DNA of 35,955 nucleotides from Candidatus Obscuribacter phosphatis (GTDB taxonomy: Bacteria; Cyanobacteriota; Vampirovibrionia; Obscuribacterales; Obscuribacteraceae), in contig MOYA01000005.1 in the NCBI GenBank assembly GCA_001899315.1, positions 73,960 to 109,914 on the forward strand, written 5' to 3'. Numbering within the stretch: position 1 is the stretch's first letter; each line of letters opens with the position of its first letter. This document shows positions 15,496 through 24,001 of this stretch, piece by piece. The position numbers and the translations under genes are program-made. The notes beneath the pieces are model-generated. The model saw only the letters and a program-made list of their open reading frames with translations. It had not been told where the DNA came from and made no database searches.

Positions 15496-15981
15496 CTAGC
15501 CTTGAATCAAACCGGGTTCCACAGACCAATAGGCGGGTGCCCGACCTGGCTCATCGCAGAAATAGAACTGTCCTTGCCAGAAACGCAAGGTCCAGAGAAC
15601 CCTTCGCCCGCTGCGGCAAAAGACAGTTTCACCGGCATTGAGAGTGAAGAGCGCGCCGTTGCCCGAGACTGCAGAGGGCGAACTTAGCGAAAGCGCTTCG
15701 ACAGATGCCACTTGCACATTGCGCAGATGAACCAAAATCCTTTCATCAGGACGGCGCTGAGCTGACGCAGGCATGAGCCAAAGACTGTCGAAAGCTCTCC
15801 TGACCAAATCGGCACGGAACACCAACTGTTCATTTTCGGCCAACTCGGCAAAACTGTCATCGACATGGACAGCTTCGAGGTTCTTGACCAGAGCGCAGCC
15901 TGATGCCGCCTCGCATTCGAACTCGATTCCGCGCCTCACCTCGAGACCGGCTTCAGTCACTTCTACTGTGTAGCATTGCAT
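15496..15981 (-). CDS. Uncharacterised 161-residue protein
   Basis: The ATG at 15981 (MQCYTVEVTEAGLEV) follows AAAGG at acceptable spacing and is preferred to a longer frame whose first 16 codons are Lys-rich and unlike a protein start. The protein is acidic, soluble and beta-rich in appearance. It ends in an aromatic segment (TLRFWQGQFYFCDE). No membrane segment, signal peptide or catalytic motif is visible. I do not recognise the family. It converges with the two-helix membrane gene and has its own hairpin terminator. Confidence 0.65.
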   Translation of the reverse strand: MQCYTVEVTEAGLEVRRGIEFECEAASGCALVKNLEAVHVDDSFAELAENEQLVFRADLVRRAFDSLWLMPASAQRRPDERILVHLRNVQVASVEALSLSSPSAVSGNGALFTLNAGETVFCRSGRRVLWTLRFWQGQFYFCDEPGRAPAYWSVEPGLIQG

Positions 15982-16201
15982 TTTGAGACCTTTCTCTTTT
16001 CTAGATTTTGCGTGCTTCCCCCAAAGCAAAACAAAATAGACATTGACCTCTGCAGTCTTGCCGCCCTAATAAGGAACAAGCAAGCCTAAAACAGACTTTC
16101 TTAGAGAGAGTTTCACCAAAACAAGAGCGGCTTCGATAGCGCATCTCGCACGAAGCAATGCCCATCTACAAGACTACGACGATATCATTGCGACAGCACA
16201 A

Positions 16202-16222
16202 AAACCGCCCCTAGAGCGGCTT
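16202..16222 (-). terminator. Minus-strand terminator-like hairpin without a known gene
   Basis: Read on the minus strand, AAGCCGC pairs with GCGGTTT (one G-U pair), followed by TTG. It works only in the minus direction. It lies 8 bases past the end of a 66-codon frame (16230-16430) and may end a small transcript. Confidence 0.4.
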
Positions 16223-16437
16223 TACTCAATCAGTTTGCTACGTGGTCAAATTTCTCGACCAGACCAAAAGTATCGCGATGCACGCGTGAAAAGACCGTGA
16301 AAAGACTGCGAAAAGTCGGCAATAGCAGATGAATATAGACAAGTGCAAATGACAACCGATCTAAATGCCCGAAGCGAAAAGCAAGCGCCAAACTCTTGAA
16401 AAAATGCGGTGGCAGTATCGATACAAACATATATTCG

Positions 16438-16497
16438 CCCGCTTATATAATGCAAAACCGGTGTACTGCATATACGCAAGACCCGCTTATAGAGTGC
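16438..16497. promoter_or_regulatory. Two 16-bp direct repeats, candidate operator
   Basis: CCCGCTTATATAATGC (16438-16453) and CCCGCTTATAGAGTGC (16482-16497) match at 14 of 16 positions and start 44 bases apart, about four helical turns. They lie 72-131 bases before the decarboxylase start. Same-face spacing suits a dimeric regulator; this is inference. Confidence 0.5.
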
Positions 16498-16568
16498 GAA
16501 AGCTAGATTTTGCCAAAGAGATTCGCATGATATACTGATAATGTTTAGTACTCTGAATACCGAACCAA

Positions 16569-18020
16569 TTGGAAGAGCAGCACCAAAGCCTATCCGATTT
16601 ACAAAGCTCTCAAGCTGGGGCCGCGGCATCAGACAACAAATTTTTTCTAGCAGCAGCCATGCGTCGACACCTAGAGCTTGAAGCTGCTTCTTTTCACACG
16701 CCTGGGCACAAGGGCAGGCTAAGCGTACTTAGCCCAGATCTACCCCTCAATGCCGCTTTCGACCTGACCGAACTACCGGGACTGGACGAACTTTCAGACC
16801 CGGCAGGACCACTGGCCAAACTGGAAGAAGCCGCTGCCAAACTCTACGGAGCGGCAGCCAGTTTCATTTCAGTCCAGGGGGCCACCGGTGCAATCATGGC
16901 CGCCGTCGCCGCCACCGCCGGCAGTGGCGACTCAATTCTCTTACCCAGGCATTGCCATCGCTCGGTTTTGCAGGCTCTTAGTGCCACCAACCTCAAGCCG
17001 GTTTGGTATGAAGCAGACTTTGATCAAGCATGGCAAATCTATAGACAAGTACAACCAGAAACAATCAAGCAAGCCATTTTCGAGGCCGAGAAAAGCGGCA
17101 AGCTAGCCCTCACCGTAGTAGTTTCTCCGACTTACACCGGCGATTGCAGCAATTTGCAAGAAATCGCCGCCATTGTGCATGAGCATGGACATGCCCTATT
17201 GGTGGATGAAGCACATGGCTCACATCTATTGCCGTCACCAGCTCTAAGAGCCGGTGCCGACTTTGTCGCCCAGTCTCTGCACAAAACACTTACCGCATTG
17301 ACACAAACAGGTTTGCTGCATATCGGCTATGGCTGCGCGATTGAAAAGCGCCGCCTTAAAGAAGAACTAAATAGAGTGACAAGCTCGAGCCCAAGCTATC
17401 TGCTGCTTGCCTCTATAGAAGCCGCTCTGGCTCTAGTTTCTCAGGGCAAGCAATTAGAGCATTTCGAAGAACTTTCTTTCAATTTGCATAGAGATCTACT
17501 CAAAATAGCACGGTTAAATCATATAGAGATTTTGTCCGGCCACGAAGACTCTCTAAAAGATCTGCAGAGCTTCCGAAAATCCTTTCAAATGCGTTCTTAC
17601 GCGCATATTTTGATCAAGCCCAAAGAGGGCTCCAGTCAACACTTATATGATCATCTCATCTCAAAGGGCATCTACCCCGAAGCAATTTTCGGCAAAGGTG
17701 TTTTGCTTATGCTGGGCTTGGGCAGCCAAGACGAAGACTGCGCCAAACTCGTGCAGGTCTTGCAAGACTATCGAGGCGAAGTTGGCGCAAGCGAAGCCCC
17801 GGCCACCTTTCTCGTCCCTTTCAAATTTAAGCTTACCCCGCAACAAGCGAGCCAATGTCGGCAGATTCTAGTTTCAAGACATGAAGCCTTGGGGCGAATC
17901 TCAGCCCAACTGCGCGCCCCCTGCCCACCTGGAATCCCTATTTTGGTACCCGGTCAAGAAATCACAAAGGAGGTTTTGGAGAGAAGTAGGTTAGATGAGT
18001 TTTTGGTAGTAGTCAGCTGA
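16569..18020 (+). CDS. PLP-dependent Orn/Lys/Arg decarboxylase family protein
   Basis: A 483-residue fold-type I PLP enzyme of the short (about 480 residues) group III decarboxylases, which make cadaverine, putrescine or agmatine from basic amino acids. Landmarks are SFHTPGHKGR (41-50), DLTELPGLDEL, PRHCHRS (126-132), VVSPTYTGD, LLVDEAHGSHL (PLP-contacting DEAHG at 213-217) and SLHKTL, with Lys-239 as the expected Schiff-base lysine. The start is uncertain: TTG at 16569 has no good ribosome binding site, but the next ATG (residue 31) would cut into the conserved N-terminal helix. Codon use is mixed and AT-richer than neighbours such as PepF. The Ycf45-like gene follows 124 bases later. The exact amino acid is not determined. 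Confidence 0.92.
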   Translation: MEEQHQSLSDLQSSQAGAAASDNKFFLAAAMRRHLELEAASFHTPGHKGRLSVLSPDLPLNAAFDLTELPGLDELSDPAGPLAKLEEAAAKLYGAAASFISVQGATGAIMAAVAATAGSGDSILLPRHCHRSVLQALSATNLKPVWYEADFDQAWQIYRQVQPETIKQAIFEAEKSGKLALTVVVSPTYTGDCSNLQEIAAIVHEHGHALLVDEAHGSHLLPSPALRAGADFVAQSLHKTLTALTQTGLLHIGYGCAIEKRRLKEELNRVTSSSPSYLLLASIEAALALVSQGKQLEHFEELSFNLHRDLLKIARLNHIEILSGHEDSLKDLQSFRKSFQMRSYAHILIKPKEGSSQHLYDHLISKGIYPEAIFGKGVLLMLGLGSQDEDCAKLVQVLQDYRGEVGASEAPATFLVPFKFKLTPQQASQCRQILVSRHEALGRISAQLRAPCPPGIPILVPGQEITKEVLERSRLDEFLVVVS

Positions 18021-18144
18021 GGGTATAATCCTTTTCTTACTACTGCTGTATCCCAATAACGGCCAAGCCGGTACAAGTTGAGAAGAGCAGCCTGTGAAAA
18101 ATATATGTCCGGATGTAGAAACTCGCCCCTCCAGGAGAAAACCA

Positions 18145-19737
18145 ATGGATCAAGTCGCACCAGCCGATGATCTCTCCTCCTTTCTCGCAATCTTGCCGCC
18201 AAATCTGCGCAGAGCCTTGGAAAACGATACAAACGGACTCTATGAAGTGGTGCTCGACCTAGGCCGTCTGCCGGAAGCCCGCTATCTCGACCGACATACA
18301 GTCAACCTTTCAGACTCACCGGTAACCGCCGAAGACCTTGAAGCAGCCATTGCCTTGGTCGGTGAATTTTCGGGCGACAACCGCGCCGGCATCGAACGCA
18401 CCTTGCACCGCATCTCGGCCATGCGCAACCGCGCCGGCAAGATCATCGGACTGACCTGCCGCGTTGGCAGAGCCATTTCAGGCACTATCAATGTTATTCG
18501 AGACCTGGTGGAATCGAACAAATCTATACTCTTTTTGGGACCGCCCGGTGTTGGTAAAACCACCAAGCTTAGAGAAATGGCCCGGGTACTTTCAGACGAA
18601 CTGGGCAAGCGCGTCATTGTTATCGACACAAGCAATGAAATCGCCGGTGATGGCGATGTCCCGCACCCTGCCATAGGCAAGGCCAGACGCATGCAAGTTC
18701 CGAGACCGGAAGTGCAGCACGCCACAATGATTGAAGCGGTGGAAAACCACACCCCTGAAGTAATCATCATCGACGAAATCGGTACAGAAGAAGAAGCACA
18801 GGCGGCTCGCACCATCGCCGAACGCGGTGTCATGCTTATTGGCACAGCCCACGGCAACGCCCTCGACAATCTGCTCAAGAACCCCACCCTGGTAGACCTG
18901 GTGGGCGGCATCCAAACAGTCACCCTGGGCGATGATGAAGCTCGCCGCCGCGGCACGCAGAAAACCGTGCTGGAAAGATCCAACCAACCGACCTTTGAAG
19001 TCTGTATTGAAATCATCGATAGACAGACCCTGGCAGTTCACCGCAATGTCGGCGAAGCGGTTGATCAGTTATTGCGCGGCTGGCAGATTCATCCAGAAAT
19101 TAGAAAGCGGGACGAATCGACCGGCGACTTTGCCGTGGTGCAAAAGCCCGAACCAACTGTGACTGTCACCATGATGGAAGGCTTGGAACCTTTTGCATCA
19201 GACTGGGCTTCGCCAAAGGAAACCCATCTCAAGGTTTATCCCTATGCAGTTAGCAAAGGTCTTCTGGAAAGGGTCGTAAAGACCTTACAGCTGCCGGTGG
19301 AAGTGGTCAAAGCCATAGATGAAGCCGATGCCATTCTAGCCCTCAGGAGCTATGCCAGAGCCGGTGCAAAGATATTCTCTTTGGCGGAAGCTCAAGGTGT
19401 TCCGGTCTATGTGGTGAAGAGCAACAACCTGCCGCAGATTCAAAAGGCTCTCAGAGAAGCTCTCCATTTAGAAGAGAGCAGTATCGGGTCGGTTGATATT
19501 GAAGGCGACATAGACGAAACAGAAGTAGCTCTAGAGGAAGCAAGGCAGGCGATAAACCGCGTTATGGATCGTCTGGAGCCAACCGAATTGGCGCCCAGGA
19601 AAGCCTATATCAGACGCTTGCAGCACCAATTGGTGGAAAGATTCAATTTGTCGAGCCGCTCAGTGGGTGATGAACCGCAGAGAAGACTGCGCATCTTGCC
19701 TCCGGCCGGCACCCAAAAGAATCTAGGCTACATCTAA
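18145..19737 (+). CDS. Ycf45-like AAA ATPase with R3H domain
   Basis: A 530-residue protein. The ATG at 18145 (MDQVAPADDL) is preceded by AGGAGAAAACCA, so an upstream GTG frame is discarded. Residues 1-115 are the N-terminal domain. Walker A is GPPGVGKTT (132-140), Walker B VIIIDE (206-211), followed by a GTAHG sensor-like motif (about 233-237). Residues 350-450 form the Ycf45-type C-terminal domain (PYAVSKGLLERVV, then VPVYVVKSNN). The last 45 residues carry an R3H motif (Arg-490 to His-494 in RRLQH), a single-stranded nucleic-acid binder. Homologues occur in cyanobacteria, plastid genomes and some Gram-positives (related to SpoIIIAA-type ATPases). The cellular role is not established; nucleic-acid binding is inferred from R3H. 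Confidence 0.93.
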   Translation: MDQVAPADDLSSFLAILPPNLRRALENDTNGLYEVVLDLGRLPEARYLDRHTVNLSDSPVTAEDLEAAIALVGEFSGDNRAGIERTLHRISAMRNRAGKIIGLTCRVGRAISGTINVIRDLVESNKSILFLGPPGVGKTTKLREMARVLSDELGKRVIVIDTSNEIAGDGDVPHPAIGKARRMQVPRPEVQHATMIEAVENHTPEVIIIDEIGTEEEAQAARTIAERGVMLIGTAHGNALDNLLKNPTLVDLVGGIQTVTLGDDEARRRGTQKTVLERSNQPTFEVCIEIIDRQTLAVHRNVGEAVDQLLRGWQIHPEIRKRDESTGDFAVVQKPEPTVTVTMMEGLEPFASDWASPKETHLKVYPYAVSKGLLERVVKTLQLPVEVVKAIDEADAILALRSYARAGAKIFSLAEAQGVPVYVVKSNNLPQIQKALREALHLEESSIGSVDIEGDIDETEVALEEARQAINRVMDRLEPTELAPRKAYIRRLQHQLVERFNLSSRSVGDEPQRRLRILPPAGTQKNLGYI

Positions 19738-19796
19738 AGTCTGCGGCAAAGATGCTAGTATGTACTCGTTTTCACTCTTAGAACGAGAGACTTACT

Positions 19797-20447
19797 ATGC
19801 AGCAAATCAGCTACAGGAACTGGAACCACTACCGTAGGGGTCGCGGGCTTGCTCTCTGGGCCAAGATCCTTATTGGTCTGGGCGTACTCAGCCTCATCGG
19901 ACTCCTCATTGTGGGTGGTCTTTTGTGGTCGCTTTTCGGCGACTTTGCCGACCCGAAAGCAGTTGAAAAAGCTGCAAACTCAATAGTCACTATGGCTCCT
20001 CTGCCTGCAAATTTAAAATATGCAGTCGGCAAAAATCTCATGGGCGCCTTCCAATTTGCAGCCATAAACGACGAAGCAGCCAAAGATACCTATATGCTTA
20101 TGTCTTACAAAATGGAAGCCAGCAAAAAGATCACCGCCAAAGACTTTATCGACGCCTTGAAAGGCGGCAAGGAAATGCCTTCTTCCCCGGCCGGCTCTGC
20201 AGCTGGAGGCAAGCTGGATGTGAGCGGCGAAGGCGAGTTCGACATTGCCGGCACCAAGGTTCCTTATGTCTATGGCAAAACCCAGGCTAAGGGCGGCAAT
20301 ACAGCCGCTTCTCTAATCGGGGCTTGCACCCCCGAGGGCGAAGACCGCATGGTCTTGATTATTGCGCAGCAGAACGCTGACACAATTAACTTAGACAGAG
20401 TGAAGAGCTTTGTTTCACTGATCACTTCAATGAAGCCTGCCCAATAA
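19797..20447 (+). CDS. Membrane-anchored protein, unknown
   Basis: A 216-residue protein. Its basic start (RNWNHYRRGRG) is followed by one strong membrane segment (about 20-46), leaving residues 47-216 outside the cytoplasm. The outer domain is soluble and moderately charged, with a Gly/Ser/Pro linker (SSPAGSAAGG). No lipobox or catalytic motif is visible. It begins 59 bases after the Ycf45-like gene, so co-transcription is plausible. GAGAGA upstream of the ATG is a modest ribosome binding site. A symmetrical terminator follows. I do not recognise the family. Confidence 0.72.
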   Translation: MQQISYRNWNHYRRGRGLALWAKILIGLGVLSLIGLLIVGGLLWSLFGDFADPKAVEKAANSIVTMAPLPANLKYAVGKNLMGAFQFAAINDEAAKDTYMLMSYKMEASKKITAKDFIDALKGGKEMPSSPAGSAAGGKLDVSGEGEFDIAGTKVPYVYGKTQAKGGNTAASLIGACTPEGEDRMVLIIAQQNADTINLDRVKSFVSLITSMKPAQ

Positions 20448-20475
20448 AGGCGAGACGAGAAGACAAAGCAAGCAA

Positions 20476-20505
20476 AAAAGAGCCGCCCGGCAAGGCGGCT
20501 CTTTT
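20476..20505. terminator. Bidirectional intrinsic terminator
   Basis: AAAAGAGCCGCC (20476-20487) pairs perfectly with GGCGGCTCTTTT (20494-20505). T-runs on both strands let it serve the plus-strand membrane-anchored gene and the minus-strand 135-residue gene. Confidence 0.9.
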
Positions 20506-20551
20506 GATTCTCGTGGGTGATAGACTGCCGAGCTTCAAGCTCCGCGCAGCT

Positions 20552-20959
20552 TTAGCATTCTAAATAACCGTCATTTTTCATGTTTTCGTTGGCGATATGG
20601 CGCTGCACCACTTTGCTGCAACGGTATTCAGTGCAAGCACCAAGCACGGTGTTATTGTGAATCATCGCCAAAATTTCAGAAGCAGAGGCATTGGGCAATC
20701 TAGCTTCTTGTGACTTGAGACGGTCAAAGGAAGCATTATAGAAGCCTTGGATGCCGCCATTTGGATAGTTCTCCGGCTGCAAAGCATACTTAGGGTCGAA
20801 GAGAGGTTTGAACTTTTCGTCCTCTACTTCCAGCTTTGGTTCCGGAATGTTCAGATTGGCAAACTCACTTTGCCGCGGTTGCATTCGCAGATCCACAGCT
20901 TCCGCCTGATTTTGCTGAATTTCGTTGGGTCTTTCTGTTTCCATAAAGTTTCGAGCCAT
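20552..20959 (-). CDS. Uncharacterised 135-residue protein
   Basis: It begins MARNFMETERPNEIQQNQAE and is hydrophilic, with a Gln/Glu/Pro-rich first half lacking obvious fold and a helical C-terminal part (SEILAMIHNNTVLG). Four Cys lie near the end, two of them in CTEYRC, plus a terminal EC. No signal peptide is visible. The ATG at 20959 has AGGT 5-8 bases upstream. I do not recognise the family. It faces the membrane-anchored gene and shares its terminator. Confidence 0.6.
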   Translation of the reverse strand: MARNFMETERPNEIQQNQAEAVDLRMQPRQSEFANLNIPEPKLEVEDEKFKPLFDPKYALQPENYPNGGIQGFYNASFDRLKSQEARLPNASASEILAMIHNNTVLGACTEYRCSKVVQRHIANENMKNDGYLEC

Positions 20960-21149
20960 AGCTTACCTGCCTATTTCCCTATATACCACGCCTACCGAGA
21001 ATGTAATGAGCCTTGGGGGTCATGCGGTCGTCTGCGAGCGAATTTAACCGAGCCGGAGGGGCTTGCCTCTCGGACGGTCTGCAATGCACTACCCAGTGCG
21101 ACCATAGCCATGTTATGTGGTCAAGGGGCTAGCGTCAATTCAACGCGTC

Positions 21150-22736
21150 TCATGTTCGACGTCTCTTTGGGGGAGGACCACCACTGAGACCGGAAACCCC
21201 ACCGCTACTTACATCCTGGGACTCTCCCCCCTGAGAACTCCCCTTGACTACCCCGCTTGGCTTTGCGGTTTTGTCGTCTTCCGATGAGGTTTTACTCACA
21301 TTGGCAGCACTATTCGACTCTAGAGAATCAGCCAGGGCACCCATAACCGATTCATTAGAGTCGGCGTTATATATAGAACTTGTCGGTGTTAGCTTTTGCT
21401 CTTCAGAACTGAACGGGTGAAGACTTGGCTGTGGCGGCGGGGTCTCTTGCTTTTCAGCGCCAAAGGGGTCAAGACTTGGCTGTGGCGACGAGGTCATTTG
21501 CTCTTCAGCGCCAAAGGGGTCAAGACTTGGTTGCGGCGGCAAGGTCATTTGCTCTTCAGCACCAAAGGGGTCAAGACTTGGTTGCGGCGGCAAGGTCATT
21601 TGCTCTTCAGCACCGAAGGGGTCAAGACTTGGCTGTGGCGACGAGGTCATTGGCGCAGACTGTTCAGTAGGCTGCCCAGACACTTCGGGCGCGAAAACAA
21701 AACCAGGGCTAGCCAGATTGATGAATGGATTTTCTGTTCGCGGCGCCTGACTAAGAGCGATGAGCTCCTTGTCCAGCAAGTCGCTCAAGATATCATCTTC
21801 CGCCATGGCTACCATTTCGTGCGCCGGCAGAGGAACCTCTTCGCCGCCCGAGAATTCATCACCTGCTACATCTGGACTTACTGCTTCCGCCTCAATTTGG
21901 TCAGGCACCGCTATTGACGATTCTATATTGGTGACTTCTTCTTGCTCTGTGACTTCGTCAAAATTTGAGACTTCATCTAAGTTTGAAACTTCATTTAGGT
22001 CAGGCAATGTCAGCTCAACTGAAAGGGCATTTACATCGACAGGAGGCACCACCGAAACCATTTCTAGGGGAATCTCTTCCAGCACGGGTAAAGCCGTGGT
22101 CGCTACTTCTTTTTCTTGTTCACTTTCCGGTTCGGTCTCTTCTTCTATAGAACCCAAGCGCGGTGAGATAGAAAAAGCTCGGTCGGCAAGCTCTTCTAGA
22201 TCGTCCAAAATTTCTCTATAGCCCGATAGCCTATCGCCCCCACCCAAGAGACCGGCACCACCAGATCTGCCGCCAAACATCGACCCCAAGCCGCCCAAGC
22301 CAAAGCCGAAACCGCCCAAATTAGAGCGTGGTATTGCTTGACCTTCAAAGCGATTGGCGTCTTCGCGGACCTGAATGTCGACCGACTTTTCAACATTAGA
22401 AGAAGAAGAAGAAGACTGCGATTCGACCGTTGAAACCATATCGCTGCCTTCTAAGGGCACATCGCCTTCAACCGTAGCGCCCAGTGACTCTTGCACAAAA
22501 TGACGCAATTCCTCGTGGATTCTTTCTAGATCTTTGACTAACCTGGCATCGACCAGTGACTGACCGCCGACACTGCGCGCTTCATTACCGCCAATCGGCT
22601 CGAGATCCATGGCTAATTCCACAATTTTCTCGCGCACATAAGCACTGACAGATTTATAGCCCTTTTCACGCGCCAAACGCTGCAATAGTTCGAACTGCTG
22701 CGGCTTCAAATTGACGCTGATTTGATGCTCTCGCAC
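21150..22736 (-). CDS. Ribbon-helix-helix protein with long acidic repeat-bearing tail
   Basis: A 528-residue protein starting with GTG at 22736; GAGG lies about 6 bases upstream. Residues 4-45 (HQISVNLKPQQFELLQRL, then SVSAYVREKIVEL) look like a CopG/MetJ-type ribbon-helix-helix DNA-binding domain. A Gly-rich segment (about 140-175, GFGFGLGGLG) follows, then a strongly acidic low-complexity stretch (200-330). Five 17-residue repeats of the type PQPSLDPFGAEEQMT occupy 363-447. The end is Ser/Gly-rich with a basic tail (KRRRT). RHH repressors are normally 50-120 residues, so most of this chain is probably disordered. DNA binding is inferred; the tail's role is unknown. Codon use is AT-richer than its neighbours. 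Confidence 0.8.
   Translation of the reverse strand: MREHQISVNLKPQQFELLQRLAREKGYKSVSAYVREKIVELAMDLEPIGGNEARSVGGQSLVDARLVKDLERIHEELRHFVQESLGATVEGDVPLEGSDMVSTVESQSSSSSSNVEKSVDIQVREDANRFEGQAIPRSNLGGFGFGLGGLGSMFGGRSGGAGLLGGGDRLSGYREILDDLEELADRAFSISPRLGSIEEETEPESEQEKEVATTALPVLEEIPLEMVSVVPPVDVNALSVELTLPDLNEVSNLDEVSNFDEVTEQEEVTNIESSIAVPDQIEAEAVSPDVAGDEFSGGEEVPLPAHEMVAMAEDDILSDLLDKELIALSQAPRTENPFINLASPGFVFAPEVSGQPTEQSAPMTSSPQPSLDPFGAEEQMTLPPQPSLDPFGAEEQMTLPPQPSLDPFGAEEQMTSSPQPSLDPFGAEKQETPPPQPSLHPFSSEEQKLTPTSSIYNADSNESVMGALADSLESNSAANVSKTSSEDDKTAKPSGVVKGSSQGGESQDVSSGGVSGLSGGPPPKRRRT
21396..21650. repeat. Five 51-bp in-frame tandem repeats
   Basis: The units begin every 51 bases and encode PQPSLDPFGAEEQ plus a variable four-residue joint (MTSS, MTLP, ETPP). 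The middle units are nearly identical in DNA and the outer ones more diverged, which suggests recent copy-number change. The repeats lie wholly inside the RHH protein gene, so this is not a CRISPR array. Confidence 0.93.
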
Positions 22737-22901
22737 AACAACCTCAAACTCTTTCTCGTTCTCTCAGACCTTGCAGTCTAGATAATATGCTTATTTTACC
22801 CTGCCAAACAAGCCTTGATTCGAATCAGAACAAGACTGCCTCAAAGACGAATTTTGCGGCTAGATCGGCGTCAAGAAAAACATTACCATAAATAGTACGG
22901 C

Positions 22902-22937
22902 AAAAAAAAGAAGGAGGACGGAAAACCGCCCTCCTTC
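22902..22937 (-). terminator. Intrinsic terminator of the ClpP-like gene
   Basis: GAAGGAGGACGG (22910-22921) and CCGCCCTCCTTC (22926-22937) form a 12-bp stem with an AAAA loop and one mismatch/G-U pair. On the minus strand it is followed by eight T residues (complement of 22902-22909). Confidence 0.92.
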
Positions 22938-23004
22938 TCAAGAGTCACCGAGTCAATCGGAAACCGGTAGACCCGCTAAAGCGGCAACCGGCAAACCGAC
23001 CAGC

Positions 23005-23892
23005 TCAGCGACGACGACGCGAACGCCTCTTCGACTTCGCGGGAGCCAGAGCCTTGGGCTTGGCGCCGGCGAAAGCCGGAGCAGGCACCACTTCGTCAGC
23101 GAAGCCCAGAGCAATCGCTTCGGCGGCGTCGAGCCACCAGTCCTTGCGATGGGCACGCTCCTCGATCTGCGCCTCGGTGAGCACCGAACGAGTGGCGAGA
23201 ATCTTCTTCAGATTCTCCCAGAGGCTGCGCGAGAAGGCGACTCGGTCCTCCATGGCATGGACAGTACCGATGGCACCGCCCGAGACGGCATGGATGAGGA
23301 CCTTGGAATTGGCACCCACCAGACGACGGTCACCGGCCTGCAGCAGGATGCCGCCCATCGAAGCCGCCATACCGAAGCAGACGACTGTGACATGGTGACC
23401 TTCGCCCCGCAGCATCTGCAGGTAGTCGTAGAGCGCCAGACCAGCCAGCACCGACCCGCCGGGCGAGTTGACGATCACCGTGATCGCCTTGCCCGGGAAG
23501 CGCCGCTTCCAGTCACCAAGCTTCTGCAGAGCAGGCTTGATGCTTTCGTCGGTGACGCCGTCGTAGAAGGTGTAGGTGAGGTTCTCGTCGGCCGAAGCCT
23601 TCTCACGAGCGGCATCACGCTCCTTCTTCTCCAGGTCGAGCTGGGCGCTGCGCAACTGTGCGCGCGACAGCTCCAGCTTGATACCGGCTTCCTGGGCGGC
23701 GTTGGTCTTGTCGGCACGCGCCTTTTCCACCCGCAACCGCGCTTCCTGAATCTGCAGGCGCTTCAGCTCCTCGTCCAGGGTCTGGGCCGTGGTCTTGGGC
23801 GTAGCCGGGGTCGCGGTCTGGGACTTGTTATTATCGGCTGCGACCGCCTGAGCAGGTGCAGCGTCCTTGGGGGTTTGAGTATCGTTACTCAT
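23005..23892 (-). CDS. ClpP-like serine protease with coiled-coil N-terminus
   Basis: A 295-residue protein. Residues 105-275 are a ClpP/crotonase-fold protease: VNSPGGSV (141-148, oxyanion loop), GMAASMGG with Ser-178, NSKVLIHAVSGG with His-201, and KDWWLDAAEA with Asp-251. The triad is complete. Residues 1-35 are disordered. Residues 38-102 form a charged helix, probably coiled coil. The tail is Lys/Arg-rich (KSKRRSRRRR). Housekeeping ClpP is about 200 residues and lacks both extensions, so this is a paralogue, perhaps with its own partner; phage prohead proteases of this fold also exist, but no phage genes are nearby. The ATG at 23892 has a weak AGAGA site. Strong terminator and G/C-ending codons. 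Confidence 0.9.
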   Translation of the reverse strand: MSNDTQTPKDAAPAQAVAADNNKSQTATPATPKTTAQTLDEELKRLQIQEARLRVEKARADKTNAAQEAGIKLELSRAQLRSAQLDLEKKERDAAREKASADENLTYTFYDGVTDESIKPALQKLGDWKRRFPGKAITVIVNSPGGSVLAGLALYDYLQMLRGEGHHVTVVCFGMAASMGGILLQAGDRRLVGANSKVLIHAVSGGAIGTVHAMEDRVAFSRSLWENLKKILATRSVLTEAQIEERAHRKDWWLDAAEAIALGFADEVVPAPAFAGAKPKALAPAKSKRRSRRRR

Positions 23893-24001
23893 TGATTTCT
23901 CTCAGTTCTGCGCCATGGCAAGATTTCACTTTTCACTGTTGTTAGATCGTTGCTGGCGCTGTTCAGGGTTGAAAGTCAGGAATAAATTTACGAAGGGCGA
24001 A

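Larger units (their letters stand above)
15982..16568. other. Intergenic region before the decarboxylase
   Basis: No protein gene is supported over 587 bases. It contains a small minus-oriented terminator-like hairpin (16202-16222) and two 16-bp direct repeats at 16438 and 16482, both listed separately. A minus-strand frame of 66 codons ending at 16230 sits just before the hairpin but has no ribosome binding site, so a small RNA is as likely as a peptide. Confidence 0.5.

Noticed and set aside
16230-16430. 66-codon minus-strand gene in the decarboxylase leader
   Set aside because: No ribosome binding site and no family likeness. The nearby minus-strand hairpin could equally end a small RNA, so I list only the hairpin.
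21396-21650. CRISPR-like regular repeats
   Set aside because: The 51-bp units are contiguous, have no unique spacers and stay in frame inside the RHH protein gene.
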